Notes: generated from the sequence alone by a model not told the origin. A DNA stretch of 64,000 nucleotides from Acetobacter senegalensis (GCF_001580995.1 NZ_LHZU01000141.1:1-64000); one strand, 5' to 3'. Numbered from the stretch's first letter, positions 1 through 9,307 are shown. Numbers and translations are program-made.

Positions 1-986
1 GGATCATTCCCGCCATTACGGTGCCCGACCGCAACGGCCATCCCGCCAATGTGGTGCTTGGGTTCCCCACTCTGGAGGAATATGAAACGGACAGCGCCCA
101 CGCCAACATCTATTTTGGCGCCCTGATTGGCCGTTACGCCAACCGATTGGCCAACGGAACCTTTCCGCTGGATGGCCAGACCATTCATACAACCGTCAAC
201 AACCCACCTAACACCCTGCACGGTGGCCTGAACGGGTTTGACAAGAAAATATGGCATGTGCGCCAACTCTCTGGCCTCCCCCATGCAGTGGGGGCCGAAC
301 TGACTCTGACTAGCCCGGATGGTGAAGAAGGCTTTCCCGGCACGCTGCACACCACGGTGGATTACATTCTGGATGACAGTAACCGCCTGAGCATTCGCTA
401 TCGCGCCACCACGGATCGGCCCACCGTGGTAAATCTCACCAACCACAGCTATTTCAACCTCGCAGGTGAAGGGGCCGGGTCCATTGAAAACCATACGCTC
501 CAGATCAACGCGGACTCCTTCACGCCGGTTGATCACGCAGCCATTCCCACCGGGCAGATTGCGTCCGTCGGCAATACGCCGCTGGATTTCCGCACCCCTC
601 ATCGAATTGGCGACCATCTGCGGAGCAACCATCCTCAAATGCTGATCGGTCGCGGGTATGATCACAACTGGATCGTGAATGGATATGATGGCAAAACCCA
701 GCGCCTTGCCGCTACGGTAACTGATCCGGTCTCAGGCCGAACGCTCTCGGTATTCACCACGCAGCCGGGCATACAGGTTTACACGTCAAATTCGCTGGAT
801 GGCACCTATGCTGGCCCCTCAGGCCACGCGTACCGCCAGACGGATGCCATTGCACTGGAAACCCAGCACTATCCTGACTCTCCCAACCATCCTGCTTTTC
901 CAACCACCACCCTGCGCCCCGGCGAGCAGTTTGACCACACCACCAGCTTCCAGTTTGGCATAGCGGGCACCTCCACAACGCCATAA
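1..986 (+). CDS. galM: Aldose 1-epimerase (mutarotase), 5' end cut off by window edge
   Basis: This enzyme interconverts the alpha and beta anomers of aldoses such as glucose and galactose. The reading frame is open from the first bases of the window, so the true start lies upstream; the GTG at 21 is an internal Val, not a start. Family motifs are visible: the substrate-binding LHGG, the catalytic-His segment NLTNHSYFNLAG, the YDHNW block, and the C-terminal catalytic Glu in ALETQHYPDSPN. The C-terminus is complete and a GC-rich hairpin follows. About 30-40 N-terminal residues are probably missing. The product may be cytoplasmic or exported; the missing N-terminus prevents a decision. Confidence 0.93.
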   Translation, partial: IIPAITVPDRNGHPANVVLGFPTLEEYETDSAHANIYFGALIGRYANRLANGTFPLDGQTIHTTVNNPPNTLHGGLNGFDKKIWHVRQLSGLPHAVGAELTLTSPDGEEGFPGTLHTTVDYILDDSNRLSIRYRATTDRPTVVNLTNHSYFNLAGEGAGSIENHTLQINADSFTPVDHAAIPTGQIASVGNTPLDFRTPHRIGDHLRSNHPQMLIGRGYDHNWIVNGYDGKTQRLAATVTDPVSGRTLSVFTTQPGIQVYTSNSLDGTYAGPSGHAYRQTDAIALETQHYPDSPNHPAFPTTTLRPGEQFDHTTSFQFGIAGTSTTP

Positions 987-1016
987 AACGGGGTGCGAGA
1001 AAGAGGGAAAGAAAGT

Positions 1017-1048
1017 CCGTCCGTCCCGGGAAACGGACGGCGGCTTTT
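1017..1048 (+). terminator. Probable terminator after the aldose epimerase
   Basis: An inverted repeat CCGTCCGT / ACGGACGG (1017-1024 and 1033-1040) is followed by CGGCTTTT. It lies about 30 bases after the epimerase stop codon, as expected for a rho-independent terminator. Confidence 0.6.
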
Positions 1049-1156
1049 CTCTTCTGCTTTCTGGTCTCCAGATTTCTTTGTGGAGAAAACACCCGATGCG
1101 CCCCTGGAAGAGCCTCTGGGGCGGGCTTCACCCTCGCTTCCCTCCAAGCACAGCAC

Positions 1157-1191
1157 AAAAAAAAACGGGGCCTCCCGAAGAAGGCCCCGTT
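1157..1191 (-). terminator. Rho-independent terminator of glnA
   Basis: On the minus strand AACGGGGCC pairs with GGCCCCGTT (1183-1191 with 1164-1172), followed by a run of nine T. It lies about 30 bases downstream of the glnA stop codon. Confidence 0.85.
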
Positions 1192-1221
1192 CCTATCCGC
1201 CAAAAGGTCTGAAAAGACTGA

Positions 1222-2667
1222 TCAGACGGAGTAGTACATTTCAAATTCAACCGGGTGCGGCGTGTGTTCGAAGCGATACACGTCTTCCCACTTGATGTTG
1301 ATGTAGCTTTCAATCTGGTCCTTGGTGAACACACCGCCAGCCAGCAGGAACTCGTGATCAGCCTGCAGCGCTTCCAGCGCTTCACGCAGGGAGCCTGCAA
1401 CTGTCGGGATCTGCTTCAGTTCTTCCGGCGGAAGATCATACAGATCCTTGTCCATGGCATCGCCCGGGTGGATCTTGTTCTTGATACCATCCAGACCAGC
1501 CATCAGCATGGCAGCGAAGGCCAGATAGGGGTTAGCCGTGGGGTCCGGGAAGCGGACTTCAACGCGCTTTGCCTTGGGGTTGGTTGCGTAAGGAATACGG
1601 CAGGATGCAGACCGGTTGCGAGCGGAATAAGCCAGCAGCACAGGTGCTTCAAAGCCGGGAATCAGACGCTTGTAGGAGTTGGTGGAGGGGTTGGTGAACG
1701 CGTTCAGCGCCTTGGCGTGCTTGATGATGCCGCCGATGTAGTACAGCGCGGTATCAGACAGGTCAGCATAGCCATTGCCAGCAAAGGTCGGCTTGCCGTC
1801 TTTCCAGATGGACTGGTGAACATGCATGCCGGAGCCGTTATCCCCATAAATGGGCTTGGGCATGAACGTTGCGGTCTTGCCGTAGGACTGCGCGACGTTG
1901 TGGATACAGTATTTGTAGATCTGCATGAAGTCAGCAGAACGCACCAGCGTATCGAACTTGGTGCCCAGTTCGTGCTGGGACTGCGCCACTTCATGGTGGT
2001 GCTTTTCGATCGGCAGGCCCATTTCACCCATGGTTGCCAGCATTTCCGCACGCAGGTCGGATTCGCTGTCCACCGGAGCAACGGGGAAATAGCCGCCCTT
2101 CACGCCCGGACGATGGCCCATGTTGCCTTCCGGGTATTCCTTCAGGGAAGCGCCAGGCCCTTCAATGCTGTCCAGCTGGAACTTGCCGAAGTTGGGGCCG
2201 GTGCCAAAGAGCACGTTATCAAAGATAAAGAATTCGGCTTCCGGACCAAAGAACGCTGTATCACCCAGCCCGGTGGACTTCAGATACTGTTCTGCCAGTT
2301 TGGCGGTGGAGCGCGGGTCACGGTTATAGGGCTGCCCGGTGGACGGCTCGATAATGTCACAGAACAGGATCAACTGCGGACGGGCAGAGAACGGGTCCAT
2401 TACTGCGGTTTCAGGGTCCGGCAGCAGAACCATGTCGCTTTCGTTGATGGCTTTCCAGCCAGCAATGGAAGACCCATCAAACATGAAGCCTTCGGTAAAG
2501 GTATCGTCCTCAATCGTGGTGACGTACTGCGTGGTGTGGTGCCACTTGCCGCGCGGATCTGTAAAGCGCAGGTCAACCAGTTCAACCGAATTCTCCTGAA
2601 TCAGGTCAAACACCTTGGCAATTGCTGCGGCTTTGGCATCACTCGCAGACGTTGTCTTTTTCACCAT
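1222..2667 (-). CDS. glnA: Glutamine synthetase, type I
   Basis: It makes glutamine from glutamate, ammonia and ATP in the cytoplasm. The 481-residue product matches bacterial GSI along its length, with about 12 extra residues at the N-terminus (Lys/Ala-rich) compared with the usual 468-470. The motif [10 protein letters not shown] near residue 410 contains the Tyr that is adenylylated by GlnE in enterobacterial-type GSI, so covalent control is likely. Metal- and ATP-binding blocks ([18 protein letters not shown]) are intact. It follows glnB by 115 bases on the same strand, the common alphaproteobacterial glnB-glnA operon order. A strong terminator follows the gene. Confidence 0.97.
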   Translation of the reverse strand: MVKKTTSASDAKAAAIAKVFDLIQENSVELVDLRFTDPRGKWHHTTQYVTTIEDDTFTEGFMFDGSSIAGWKAINESDMVLLPDPETAVMDPFSARPQLILFCDIIEPSTGQPYNRDPRSTAKLAEQYLKSTGLGDTAFFGPEAEFFIFDNVLFGTGPNFGKFQLDSIEGPGASLKEYPEGNMGHRPGVKGGYFPVAPVDSESDLRAEMLATMGEMGLPIEKHHHEVAQSQHELGTKFDTLVRSADFMQIYKYCIHNVAQSYGKTATFMPKPIYGDNGSGMHVHQSIWKDGKPTFAGNGYADLSDTALYYIGGIIKHAKALNAFTNPSTNSYKRLIPGFEAPVLLAYSARNRSASCRIPYATNPKAKRVEVRFPDPTANPYLAFAAMLMAGLDGIKNKIHPGDAMDKDLYDLPPEELKQIPTVAGSLREALEALQADHEFLLAGGVFTKDQIESYINIKWEDVYRFEHTPHPVEFEMYYSV

Positions 2668-2782
2668 TCTCTCTTCACCTACAACCTGTTGCGCACCGGA
2701 ACTCTTCCAGCACAGCTAGGATTATCAAACGCACGCCATGCCCTGCGGCATATCCTGAACCCGCACAAGGGCCGGACAGCCA

Positions 2783-3127
<345 letters not shown>

Positions 3128-3361
3128 TCATCAATATATCACTGCTGTACCCTGTTTGAGGGGTCCGTCTTCACTGCTGCCGCACCCGTGAGGGCATGGA
3201 CGCTCAAGCCGAACGCATCCAAACTTGCACGGGTTGGCCACCGGAGCAATCGGGCAGATAGGAAATAGTATCGATAAAGCACTGACCTCCCCACCCTGAT
3301 GCAGGCATGGCACCAGTTTTTCCCCCTTAATTTACCCTAGACCTCAACAAGGAACCCAGAC

Positions 3362-4534
3362 ATGACAAAACCGCTGAACAGACAGTTAGCGGCGCTGCCA
3401 ACCACCATTTTTACCGTTATGTCTGAACTGGCCCGCCAGCACGGAGCCATAAATCTCGGTCAGGGCTTTCCGGATACGGAAGGCCCGCACGATATTGTGC
3501 AGGCTGCGGCAGACGCCCTGCTTGACCAGCGCAATCAATATGCGCCTCTCACAGGTCTGCCAGAATTACGCGCAGCCGTAGCCCATTCAAACGCCCGGTT
3601 TCAGAGAATCGAGGTTGATCCCGAGTCTGAGGTGGTCGTGACCTCTGGTGCGACGGAAGCGCTTGCAGCATCCCTCATGGCGTTGATCGAACCGGGCGAT
3701 GAGGTGGTTCTGATCGAACCCCTTTATGATACCTATCTGCCTATGGTCCGCCAGCTTGGCGGGGTCCCCCGTATCGTGCGGCTGGAACATCCCGGCTGGA
3801 CCCTGCCCAGGCAAGCACTGGCGGAGGCCTTTTCCGCCCGCACCAAGGCGATTCTCCTCAACACCCCCATGAACCCCACTGGCAAAGTGTTCTCCCCCGA
3901 TGAACTGACGTTCATCGCGGGGCTGCTGAAGCAGCACGATGCCTATGCCATCTGTGACGAAGTCTATGAGCACCTGACCTTCAATACCCCTCATCTCTCC
4001 CTTATGGCCCTGCCTGACATGCGGGAGCGCTGCCTGCGCATTGGCAGTGCCGGGAAAAGCTTCTCCCTGACCGGGTGGAAAGTGGGCTACGTTACCGCCC
4101 CTGCCCCGCTTGCGGCGGTGGTGGCCAAGGCTCATCAGAATCTGGTGTTCGCCACGCCCCCCAATCTTCAGCGCGCGGTGGCCTACGGCCTGAACAAGGA
4201 CGAACGCTATTTTGTCGAACTCTCGGCCGATCTGGCCCACAAGCGCGATCTTCTCTCCGCCGGATTACGTGGGGTTGGGCTGGACGTCCTGCCCTGCCAA
4301 GGCAGCTACTTTGTCATGGCGGACATCACCCCGCTGGCGAATGGGCTGGATGACATGGCCTTCGCCCGCCTGCTGACAGAACAGGCCGGTGTGACCACAA
4401 TCCCGGCCTCCGCCTTTTATGAACCCTCCAATGGTGCTCCCCCCACACATCTGCTGCGCTTTGCATTCTGCAAGCAGGAAAGCGTGTTGCAGGAAGCCGT
4501 AAACCGTATTGAAGCGTGGCATAAACGCATCTGA
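3362..4534 (+). CDS. PLP-dependent class I/II aminotransferase
   Basis: A 390-residue fold-type I aminotransferase. The opening TIFTVMSELARQHGAINLGQ and the block TGLPELRAAVA are typical of the methionine/kynurenine aminotransferase subgroup (YbdL/KAT-like, often annotated as probable N-succinyldiaminopimelate or methionine aminotransferase). The PLP lysine lies in GSAGKSFSLTGWKVGY, and the MNPTGKVF and CDEVYEHL motifs are intact. The start is supported by AAGGAA about 10 bases upstream. It appears monocistronic; tRNA-His follows in the same direction. Exact substrate cannot be read from the sequence. Confidence 0.9.
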   Translation: MTKPLNRQLAALPTTIFTVMSELARQHGAINLGQGFPDTEGPHDIVQAAADALLDQRNQYAPLTGLPELRAAVAHSNARFQRIEVDPESEVVVTSGATEALAASLMALIEPGDEVVLIEPLYDTYLPMVRQLGGVPRIVRLEHPGWTLPRQALAEAFSARTKAILLNTPMNPTGKVFSPDELTFIAGLLKQHDAYAICDEVYEHLTFNTPHLSLMALPDMRERCLRIGSAGKSFSLTGWKVGYVTAPAPLAAVVAKAHQNLVFATPPNLQRAVAYGLNKDERYFVELSADLAHKRDLLSAGLRGVGLDVLPCQGSYFVMADITPLANGLDDMAFARLLTEQAGVTTIPASAFYEPSNGAPPTHLLRFAFCKQESVLQEAVNRIEAWHKRI

Positions 4535-4608
4535 AAAAATTTTGCGCTCGTCCCTCACTCTTGCATTGACGGACGGAGCGCATTTCTCTAAACGACCCCT
4601 AGCTGTGT

Positions 4609-4685
4609 GGCGGACGTAGCTCAGTCGGTAGAGCGCCGGTTTGTGGTACCGGTTGTCGCGGGTTCGATCCCCGTCGTTCGCCCCA
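4609..4685 (+). tRNA. tRNA-His (GTG anticodon)
   Basis: The cloverleaf folds completely. The acceptor stem GCGGACG (4610-4616) pairs with CGTTCGC (4675-4681), and the extra 5' G at 4609 opposite C73 is diagnostic for tRNA-His. The anticodon stem is CCGGT/ACCGG with GTG at 4643-4645. The T-arm is GCGGG-TTCGATC-CCCGT, and CCA is encoded at 4683-4685. Confidence 0.96.
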
Positions 4686-5346
4686 GCTATATATTTCCCT
4701 TGAAAATTAACATTTTTGTTTATGGGCCACTCAGGTTCCTCTGTTTGCAGCATGCTGTGCATGCGGCCAGCAGCCCCTGAAGCAACTGTTCTGACTGCTG
4801 CTCCGGCCTTTGCGCTTCTTTAAAAGAAGGAGAACCGGGCAAAGCCAGTCTCACTCCTCACCGCGGCATCATAAAATTCAAATCTCCTGAACTCTCAGGC
4901 CATGGTGGCGTTGTAACACCCGAACTGTAACCAGACGTGATGCAACCCGTTTTGACAGGAGATGAACAGTGCCCTTGAAGAAGGACTGCTCGCGAGACGC
5001 CCTCCAGCAAAAACGCAGACATGAACTCTGGCGTAACAGTTTTCTGTTCACACGACCGCCGATCTCCCCATCGCTCATGACACCCGAGACCAGCGCCTGT
5101 TGTTCCGCGTCCTTGCCCGCTTCTCCGGCAAAGCTTCTTGCCCCTTCCGTAGCGGACGCTTCTGGCGCGCTTTCCCTTCATGCTGCTCGCAGGAAGGCGC
5201 CCCACGGATCGTAAACAGGTCACGGCCTGGCCCCACAAGACCTTCCTGCTGCACGATTTTCCAAAAATATCAGCCATCATGAACTGGTGGCCGTTCTGCG
5301 CGTCTTCACTCATGCCGTGAACAGACGGCGAAAGGATTGCATTCCG
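4686..5346. other. Intergenic stretch with no supported gene
   Basis: About 660 bases lie between tRNA-His and the glycosyltransferase. Overlapping reading frames exist on both strands but none has a convincing start, codon pattern or recognisable protein. The last part holds the AAAGGA ribosome-binding site of the glycosyltransferase at about 5331. I see no clear RNA gene. Confidence 0.5.
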
Positions 5347-6483
5347 ATGCTCATTACGGACACAGACGCCCAGACCCATCAGCTCACTACTTTTCAGCCT
5401 CTCTCTTCATCCTATCTGCAACGATCACGTATTGTCGCCATTCCGGCCTGTAATGAGGCCGAACATATTGTGCCCTGCCTTATGGCCCTTGCCCGGCAGG
5501 AAGACTTCCTGCCCCACAAAGTAATTGTATGGGTCAACAACACACAGGATGACACCCGGCAACAGATTCACGCCTTGCAGGATGCCCTGCCTTTTGCGGT
5601 AGAAAGCGTTTCTGTTTCCTATTCACCAGATCAGGCGCATGCAGGCCGTGCCCGGCATGATGCCATGGCCCATGCAGCCCAACACGCACCACCCGATGCC
5701 CTTCTTTTTACCACAGATGCAGATGGAGAAGTTGCACCAGACTGGATGAAGCAGACCCTTGAAGCGTTCATCCGCTACAATGTCGCCGCCGTTTTTGGGC
5801 GAGCCCTTCTCCTTCCTTCCGAATTTCAGAAAATTCCTTTGCATCTGCATCAGGATGACGAGAAGGAGCAAGCCTACGCGGCTTTACTGGAACACATCAA
5901 AGCCCTTCTGGTACCAACCCCCTATGACCCATGGCCCCGCCATAACGAACGCTCGGGTGCCAGTATTGCTGTAACCCGCGAAGCATGGCAGCAGGTGGGC
6001 GGTATTCCGCCTGAACCTTTGAGTGAAGATCGGGCCTTTTACACCGCATTAAGGCAGGCGGCCCTCCCCGTACGCCACGCCCCAGACGTGAAAGTCTATG
6101 TCTCCGCGCGTCTGGTAGGGCGCGCCCGTGGGGGCATGGCTGATACCATTGCCCGACGCATCATGCAGCAGGATGATTATCTGGATGACGCACTGGAACC
6201 CGTTTCCATATGCATGCTGCGGACGAGGCGTCCACTCAAAGAGAATAAGAAATATCTTGATATAAAAAATATTCTTTCAAATTCCCCAAAAAAACCTGTT
6301 CGCGTAAAGCGTGCTGACCTGCACCTGCATCTCCGCAGAGCCCAACGCGTCATTGATTTTCTGCTTCACAAACAGGCCTACTCGTTTTTTACGGTGCCGC
6401 ATACCGCAGGCGATCCAGCCGGTAGGTCTCGCCCCGCTCAGTATGGTCGGTCACCCAATGATATTGATGACAAGCCTGAATAA
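5347..6483 (+). CDS. Family 2 glycosyltransferase
   Basis: A 378-residue GT-A fold glycosyltransferase without transmembrane segments, probably cytoplasmic. The nucleotide-binding IPACNEAEHI opens the domain (about residue 30), the metal-binding DxD is in TTDADGEV (about 120), and a catalytic-type ED sits in LSEDRAFYTALR (about 225). The start at 5347 is chosen over an upstream frame start at 5287 because AAAGGA lies about 10 bases before it. The last 95 bases overlap the 3' end of the methyltransferase on the other strand. It converges on the deacetylase/methyltransferase operon, and functional linkage to it is inferred from content. Donor and acceptor are unknown. Confidence 0.85.
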   Translation: MLITDTDAQTHQLTTFQPLSSSYLQRSRIVAIPACNEAEHIVPCLMALARQEDFLPHKVIVWVNNTQDDTRQQIHALQDALPFAVESVSVSYSPDQAHAGRARHDAMAHAAQHAPPDALLFTTDADGEVAPDWMKQTLEAFIRYNVAAVFGRALLLPSEFQKIPLHLHQDDEKEQAYAALLEHIKALLVPTPYDPWPRHNERSGASIAVTREAWQQVGGIPPEPLSEDRAFYTALRQAALPVRHAPDVKVYVSARLVGRARGGMADTIARRIMQQDDYLDDALEPVSICMLRTRRPLKENKKYLDIKNILSNSPKKPVRVKRADLHLHLRRAQRVIDFLLHKQAYSFFTVPHTAGDPAGRSRPAQYGRSPNDIDDKPE

Positions 6484-6985
6484 AGCATTCGGCAGCTTCA
6501 TCTCCAGTGCAAGGCGTATCTGTTTCGCCGGTCCAGTTAACCGTCATTAACGTTGCAGCCTGTGACAGATTTTCCATAATGCGTTCAACAAGTTTTTTAA
6601 TATCGCCCGGTGCCATGAAATACAGAACTTCTGAAATCACGATCATATCGCAGCCACCTACCGCAGATATGGGGTAATCTTCGGGTAAAAACCCTTCAAA
6701 AAATTTTACGTTTTTCAAATCAGAACATCTGTTCCGGGCTATATGTAAGGCCGTGGAAGACGCATCCACCGCCAGAACGCGCCCACACCGTGCAGCAAGA
6801 GCCTTGGTGCCCACCCCTACGGCACACCCGAGTTCAACACAGAAATTGATCTGCTGCTTTGGTAGGCATGACAGAAGACGAGACAGTTTTTCCTGTTCAT
6901 ACAGACTATTTTCAAAATTCCACGGATCAGGATTTTTCTGAAACAGGGCATCAAAAATATCGGGAGACCATGTTTTCTTGGTCAT
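6389..6985 (-). CDS. NodS-like class I SAM-dependent methyltransferase
   Basis: A 198-residue Rossmann-fold methyltransferase. The N-terminal pattern FDALFQKNPDPWNFENSLYE resembles the NodS family (N-methyltransferases acting on deacetylated chitooligosaccharide in rhizobia). SAM motif I is VELGCAVGVGT and the acidic ribose-binding residue is in VLAVDAS. It is the last gene of a three-gene operon: its ATG overlaps the PIG-L stop codon by four bases (6982-6985). Its 3' end overlaps the convergent glycosyltransferase. The NodS resemblance suggests methylation of a freed amine on a glycan or glycolipid, but this is inference. Confidence 0.85.
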   Translation of the reverse strand: MTKKTWSPDIFDALFQKNPDPWNFENSLYEQEKLSRLLSCLPKQQINFCVELGCAVGVGTKALAARCGRVLAVDASSTALHIARNRCSDLKNVKFFEGFLPEDYPISAVGGCDMIVISEVLYFMAPGDIKKLVERIMENLSQAATLMTVNWTGETDTPCTGDEAAECFIQACHQYHWVTDHTERGETYRLDRLRYAAP

Positions 6986-7713
6986 GACAAAAGATAGATT
7001 TCATATGTCTGAATGATCTTTTCCAACAGATTTTCCGGCATGACAAATCCATCTGGATCATCCTGTATCACTAGCCCGCGCTGGCTTTCATGAGCCTCCA
7101 CCGCATGCCGTTTTGTGGCCAGATGCGCGCCTATGTCTAACCGCCACCCTGCTGGAAAAGGTTGATCAAGAACACCGTCAGACGGCAGGGTAAGACCCCA
7201 GACCGGATAAGCCAGCAAGCGCAGATGGGGCAACATGGCTTTCAAAACTTTCCCCATCAGCCACACAGCTTCATGATCACAATGCGGATCATGCCGCCAT
7301 GGCACCAGAAGCGTATTGCAATCATAATGGAGGGCCAATTCGGCCAAACGATCCACAGTGCTCCTGAATTCCTGCCCTTCTGTTGGAACCGCCGTATCAC
7401 GCAGGCCCAGAAAATAAAGGCGTTCCGGGGGAAGGCCCAGAATTCTTGCAGCCTCGCGCGCCTCTTTCTCTCTTTGCTGCGTCAGGCGCTCCTCCGGCCA
7501 CTCTCGTGATGCTGGATGAGAGCCTGACCCATCTGAAACGATCACCACCACTGGCGGGCGGCCTCTGGCCACAGCTTCAGCAATAAAGCCGCCACATCCC
7601 AGACTTTCATCATCTGGGTGCGGAGCAAGAATCAACGCCGTTCCTGGCGCTATTTCTTCAATATCCCTTACCGGAAGGCGGAAAAGTTCTGAAATGAGCT
7701 CTCCATTTTTCAT
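6982..7713 (-). CDS. PIG-L family deacetylase
   Basis: A 243-residue zinc-dependent de-N-acetylase of the PIG-L/LmbE family (relatives act on GlcNAc-PI, mycothiol and bacillithiol precursors). The metal site motif APHPDDESLGCGG is at about residue 30 and the second metal motif HDPHCDHEA at about 165, so the active site appears intact. No signal peptide or membrane segment is seen. It overlaps the upstream acyl-CoA dehydrogenase-like gene (7710-7713) and the downstream methyltransferase (6982-6985) by ATGA junctions, implying translational coupling. Probably it removes an N-acetyl group from an amino sugar made with the neighbouring glycosyltransferase. Confidence 0.9.
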   Translation of the reverse strand: MKNGELISELFRLPVRDIEEIAPGTALILAPHPDDESLGCGGFIAEAVARGRPPVVVIVSDGSGSHPASREWPEERLTQQREKEAREAARILGLPPERLYFLGLRDTAVPTEGQEFRSTVDRLAELALHYDCNTLLVPWRHDPHCDHEAVWLMGKVLKAMLPHLRLLAYPVWGLTLPSDGVLDQPFPAGWRLDIGAHLATKRHAVEAHESQRGLVIQDDPDGFVMPENLLEKIIQTYEIYLLS

Positions 7714-8843
7714 GATCTATCTTCCGGCCATTCACGGTCTGCAAACCACGCTGCCGCTTCTGTCAGGGTTTCATCAGGGGCCGGTTGGCGCAGATACGTG
7801 GCCAAATCCCGTAGTGTCTGTTCAACACGCTTACCGTGAATAAATGCGGAAAGCCCCAGCGCCTGCTGAACCAGCGTTATAAGCTGCACGCCCGCCTGCT
7901 CAACAGCAATACGGGCCAGATTCACCATGGCTGCGCACTCCTCTGGTTCAGCAGGCGTGCCATAAACAGATCGGGCTGCACGATGCACCCACAGGCTTGC
8001 CGTCTCGCGCAGAATAAGCGCTTCACCAATACGCCGCTGTTGATGCGGATTTTCCGCCCGCCCCCGCGCCTGAAGCTCTTGACGCATCAGGTCCACCAGC
8101 ACATCCATGCCGCCCAGCGCTACGGCTGACCCACGCCATGCCCCGGCAGAAAATTCCGGTTGCCGCAAATAATCACCAGGCCGGCCGATAATCGCATCGG
8201 GTGAAATCTCCATTCCGGAAAAATTGTGGGCGCCAGTTCCACTCCCTGCCATACCTGTCAGGTGGCCGGGCCCTTTGCCAATCCGCTCAGGCTCATCGGT
8301 AGAGACCAGAACCATGACGTCCTGCCCCAGTGCATTCCGTGCAGTGATCAGGGCCATACCCACCTGGCGCACGCCACTACAGAACCCTTTAGCTCCCTTT
8401 AACTGATACCCGGTTGCCGTCAGTTCCAACGTGACCGGCTGGGCACCGTCAGTCACCCAGATTCCGCCCAGAACGCCTTGTTTCACAAAAGCAGCCAAAG
8501 CGTTCCGTTGGGTGTCCGAACCATACAGGGACACAAGCCGCACAACATTGATATGCCCTTCCAGACATCGCCCCAGAGACAGGCTCAGTCGCCCCGAAAT
8601 GCGCAGCAGATCAATCAGCCCTTGCATTCCCTCAGGCGATTCATGCAGCCCTAATCCACCATTTTTGACAGGCAACGCAGCAGACAATGTCCCCAGTTGC
8701 GTCAGTTGATCCAACAATACCGAGGGAAACGCGCCTTCTTCCCCTCCTGAAATGGTCGAAGGATGAGCCGCGCAAAGCCGCTTTAACGCGCTGCGGAAAG
8801 CGGCAATATCCTGCGTTTTTTCGGGCAGATAGCAAACGGGCAT
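7710..8843 (-). CDS. Acyl-CoA dehydrogenase-like flavoprotein
   Basis: A protein of about 377 residues with the acyl-CoA dehydrogenase architecture: an N-terminal helical region, a middle beta domain (GGIWVTDG, LKGAKGFCSGV) and a C-terminal helical domain. The ATG at 8843 is preferred over the GTG at 8882 because AGGGAG lies about 10 bases before it. The C-terminal stretch reads RDLATYLRQPAPDE where classical enzymes carry the EGTxEI block with the catalytic Glu; that block is not visible. It may therefore be a non-standard family member, for example a flavin-dependent oxidase or hydroxylase. It is the first gene of the operon with the PIG-L and NodS-like genes. Confidence 0.82.
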   Translation of the reverse strand: MPVCYLPEKTQDIAAFRSALKRLCAAHPSTISGGEEGAFPSVLLDQLTQLGTLSAALPVKNGGLGLHESPEGMQGLIDLLRISGRLSLSLGRCLEGHINVVRLVSLYGSDTQRNALAAFVKQGVLGGIWVTDGAQPVTLELTATGYQLKGAKGFCSGVRQVGMALITARNALGQDVMVLVSTDEPERIGKGPGHLTGMAGSGTGAHNFSGMEISPDAIIGRPGDYLRQPEFSAGAWRGSAVALGGMDVLVDLMRQELQARGRAENPHQQRRIGEALILRETASLWVHRAARSVYGTPAEPEECAAMVNLARIAVEQAGVQLITLVQQALGLSAFIHGKRVEQTLRDLATYLRQPAPDETLTEAAAWFADREWPEDRS

Positions 8844-9088
8844 GACTGGCGTTCTCCCTGCTGACACCGGGTGCCAGAACACGCACCAAACGCATCAGAA
8901 AAGAAGAAGTTCATCTTTCGTCCTCTCTGCCAGGCACGGAACCAACGCGCAAAGACCCGTTTGAAAGGCTTCCGTGACCCTGTTTTTCTATAAAAAGAGA
9001 AGATCGGCTGGATAATATCTTGAGGGTCAGAGAGCAAGAACTGTTATTTTTGTGTCATATTTTTTTATTTTGTTTGTTTTTTAGATTA

Positions 9089-9103
9089 GGATAACTCTTA
9101 TCC
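9089..9103. promoter_or_regulatory. Short perfect palindrome, possible operator
   Basis: GGATAA and TTATCC flank a three-base spacer in an A+T-rich region, about 30 bases before the start of the 57-residue membrane protein and about 245 bases upstream of the divergent acyl-CoA dehydrogenase-like gene. It is the right size for a small regulator site, but there is no functional evidence. Confidence 0.35.
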
Positions 9104-9133
9104 ACCAGAGATAATATTGAAAAAGAGACGATC

Positions 9134-9307
9134 ATGCTTGTCCCTAAAAGAATTTCCTGGCTTCATATATCATATACTTTTCTTGCAATTGCTGTTCTCT
9201 CTCTGTGGTCTGGATACAGTAAATCGCATCTTCCCATCAAAATTTTGTATTTTATTCCTATTTTCCTGTCTTTAAGAATTTTATGGAAATCAAGAAAAAA
9301 TAAGTAA
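9134..9307 (+). CDS. Small hydrophobic membrane protein, 57 residues, unknown function
   Basis: This is a short frame of 57 codons, starting MLVPKRISWLHISYTFLAIA and ending with the basic tail WKSRKNK. Two hydrophobic segments (about residues 9-26 and 34-51) are separated by a short polar turn, consistent with a two-helix inner-membrane protein with both ends positive and cytoplasmic. AAAGAGA lies about 8 bases before the ATG. The surrounding DNA is clearly richer in A+T than its neighbours, which may mean transfer. I do not recognise the family. It could be an accessory peptide of a membrane complex. Confidence 0.5.
   Translation: MLVPKRISWLHISYTFLAIAVLSLWSGYSKSHLPIKILYFIPIFLSLRILWKSRKNK

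Noticed and set aside
3300-3325. TGGCAC followed by TTTCC, resembling a sigma-54 promoter before the aminotransferase
   Set aside because: The -12 GC element is missing and the gene has no nitrogen-control context of its own.
4858-5379. 173-codon minus-strand frame in the gap after tRNA-His
   Set aside because: No ribosome-binding site, no recognisable protein, and its far end overlaps the glycosyltransferase start.
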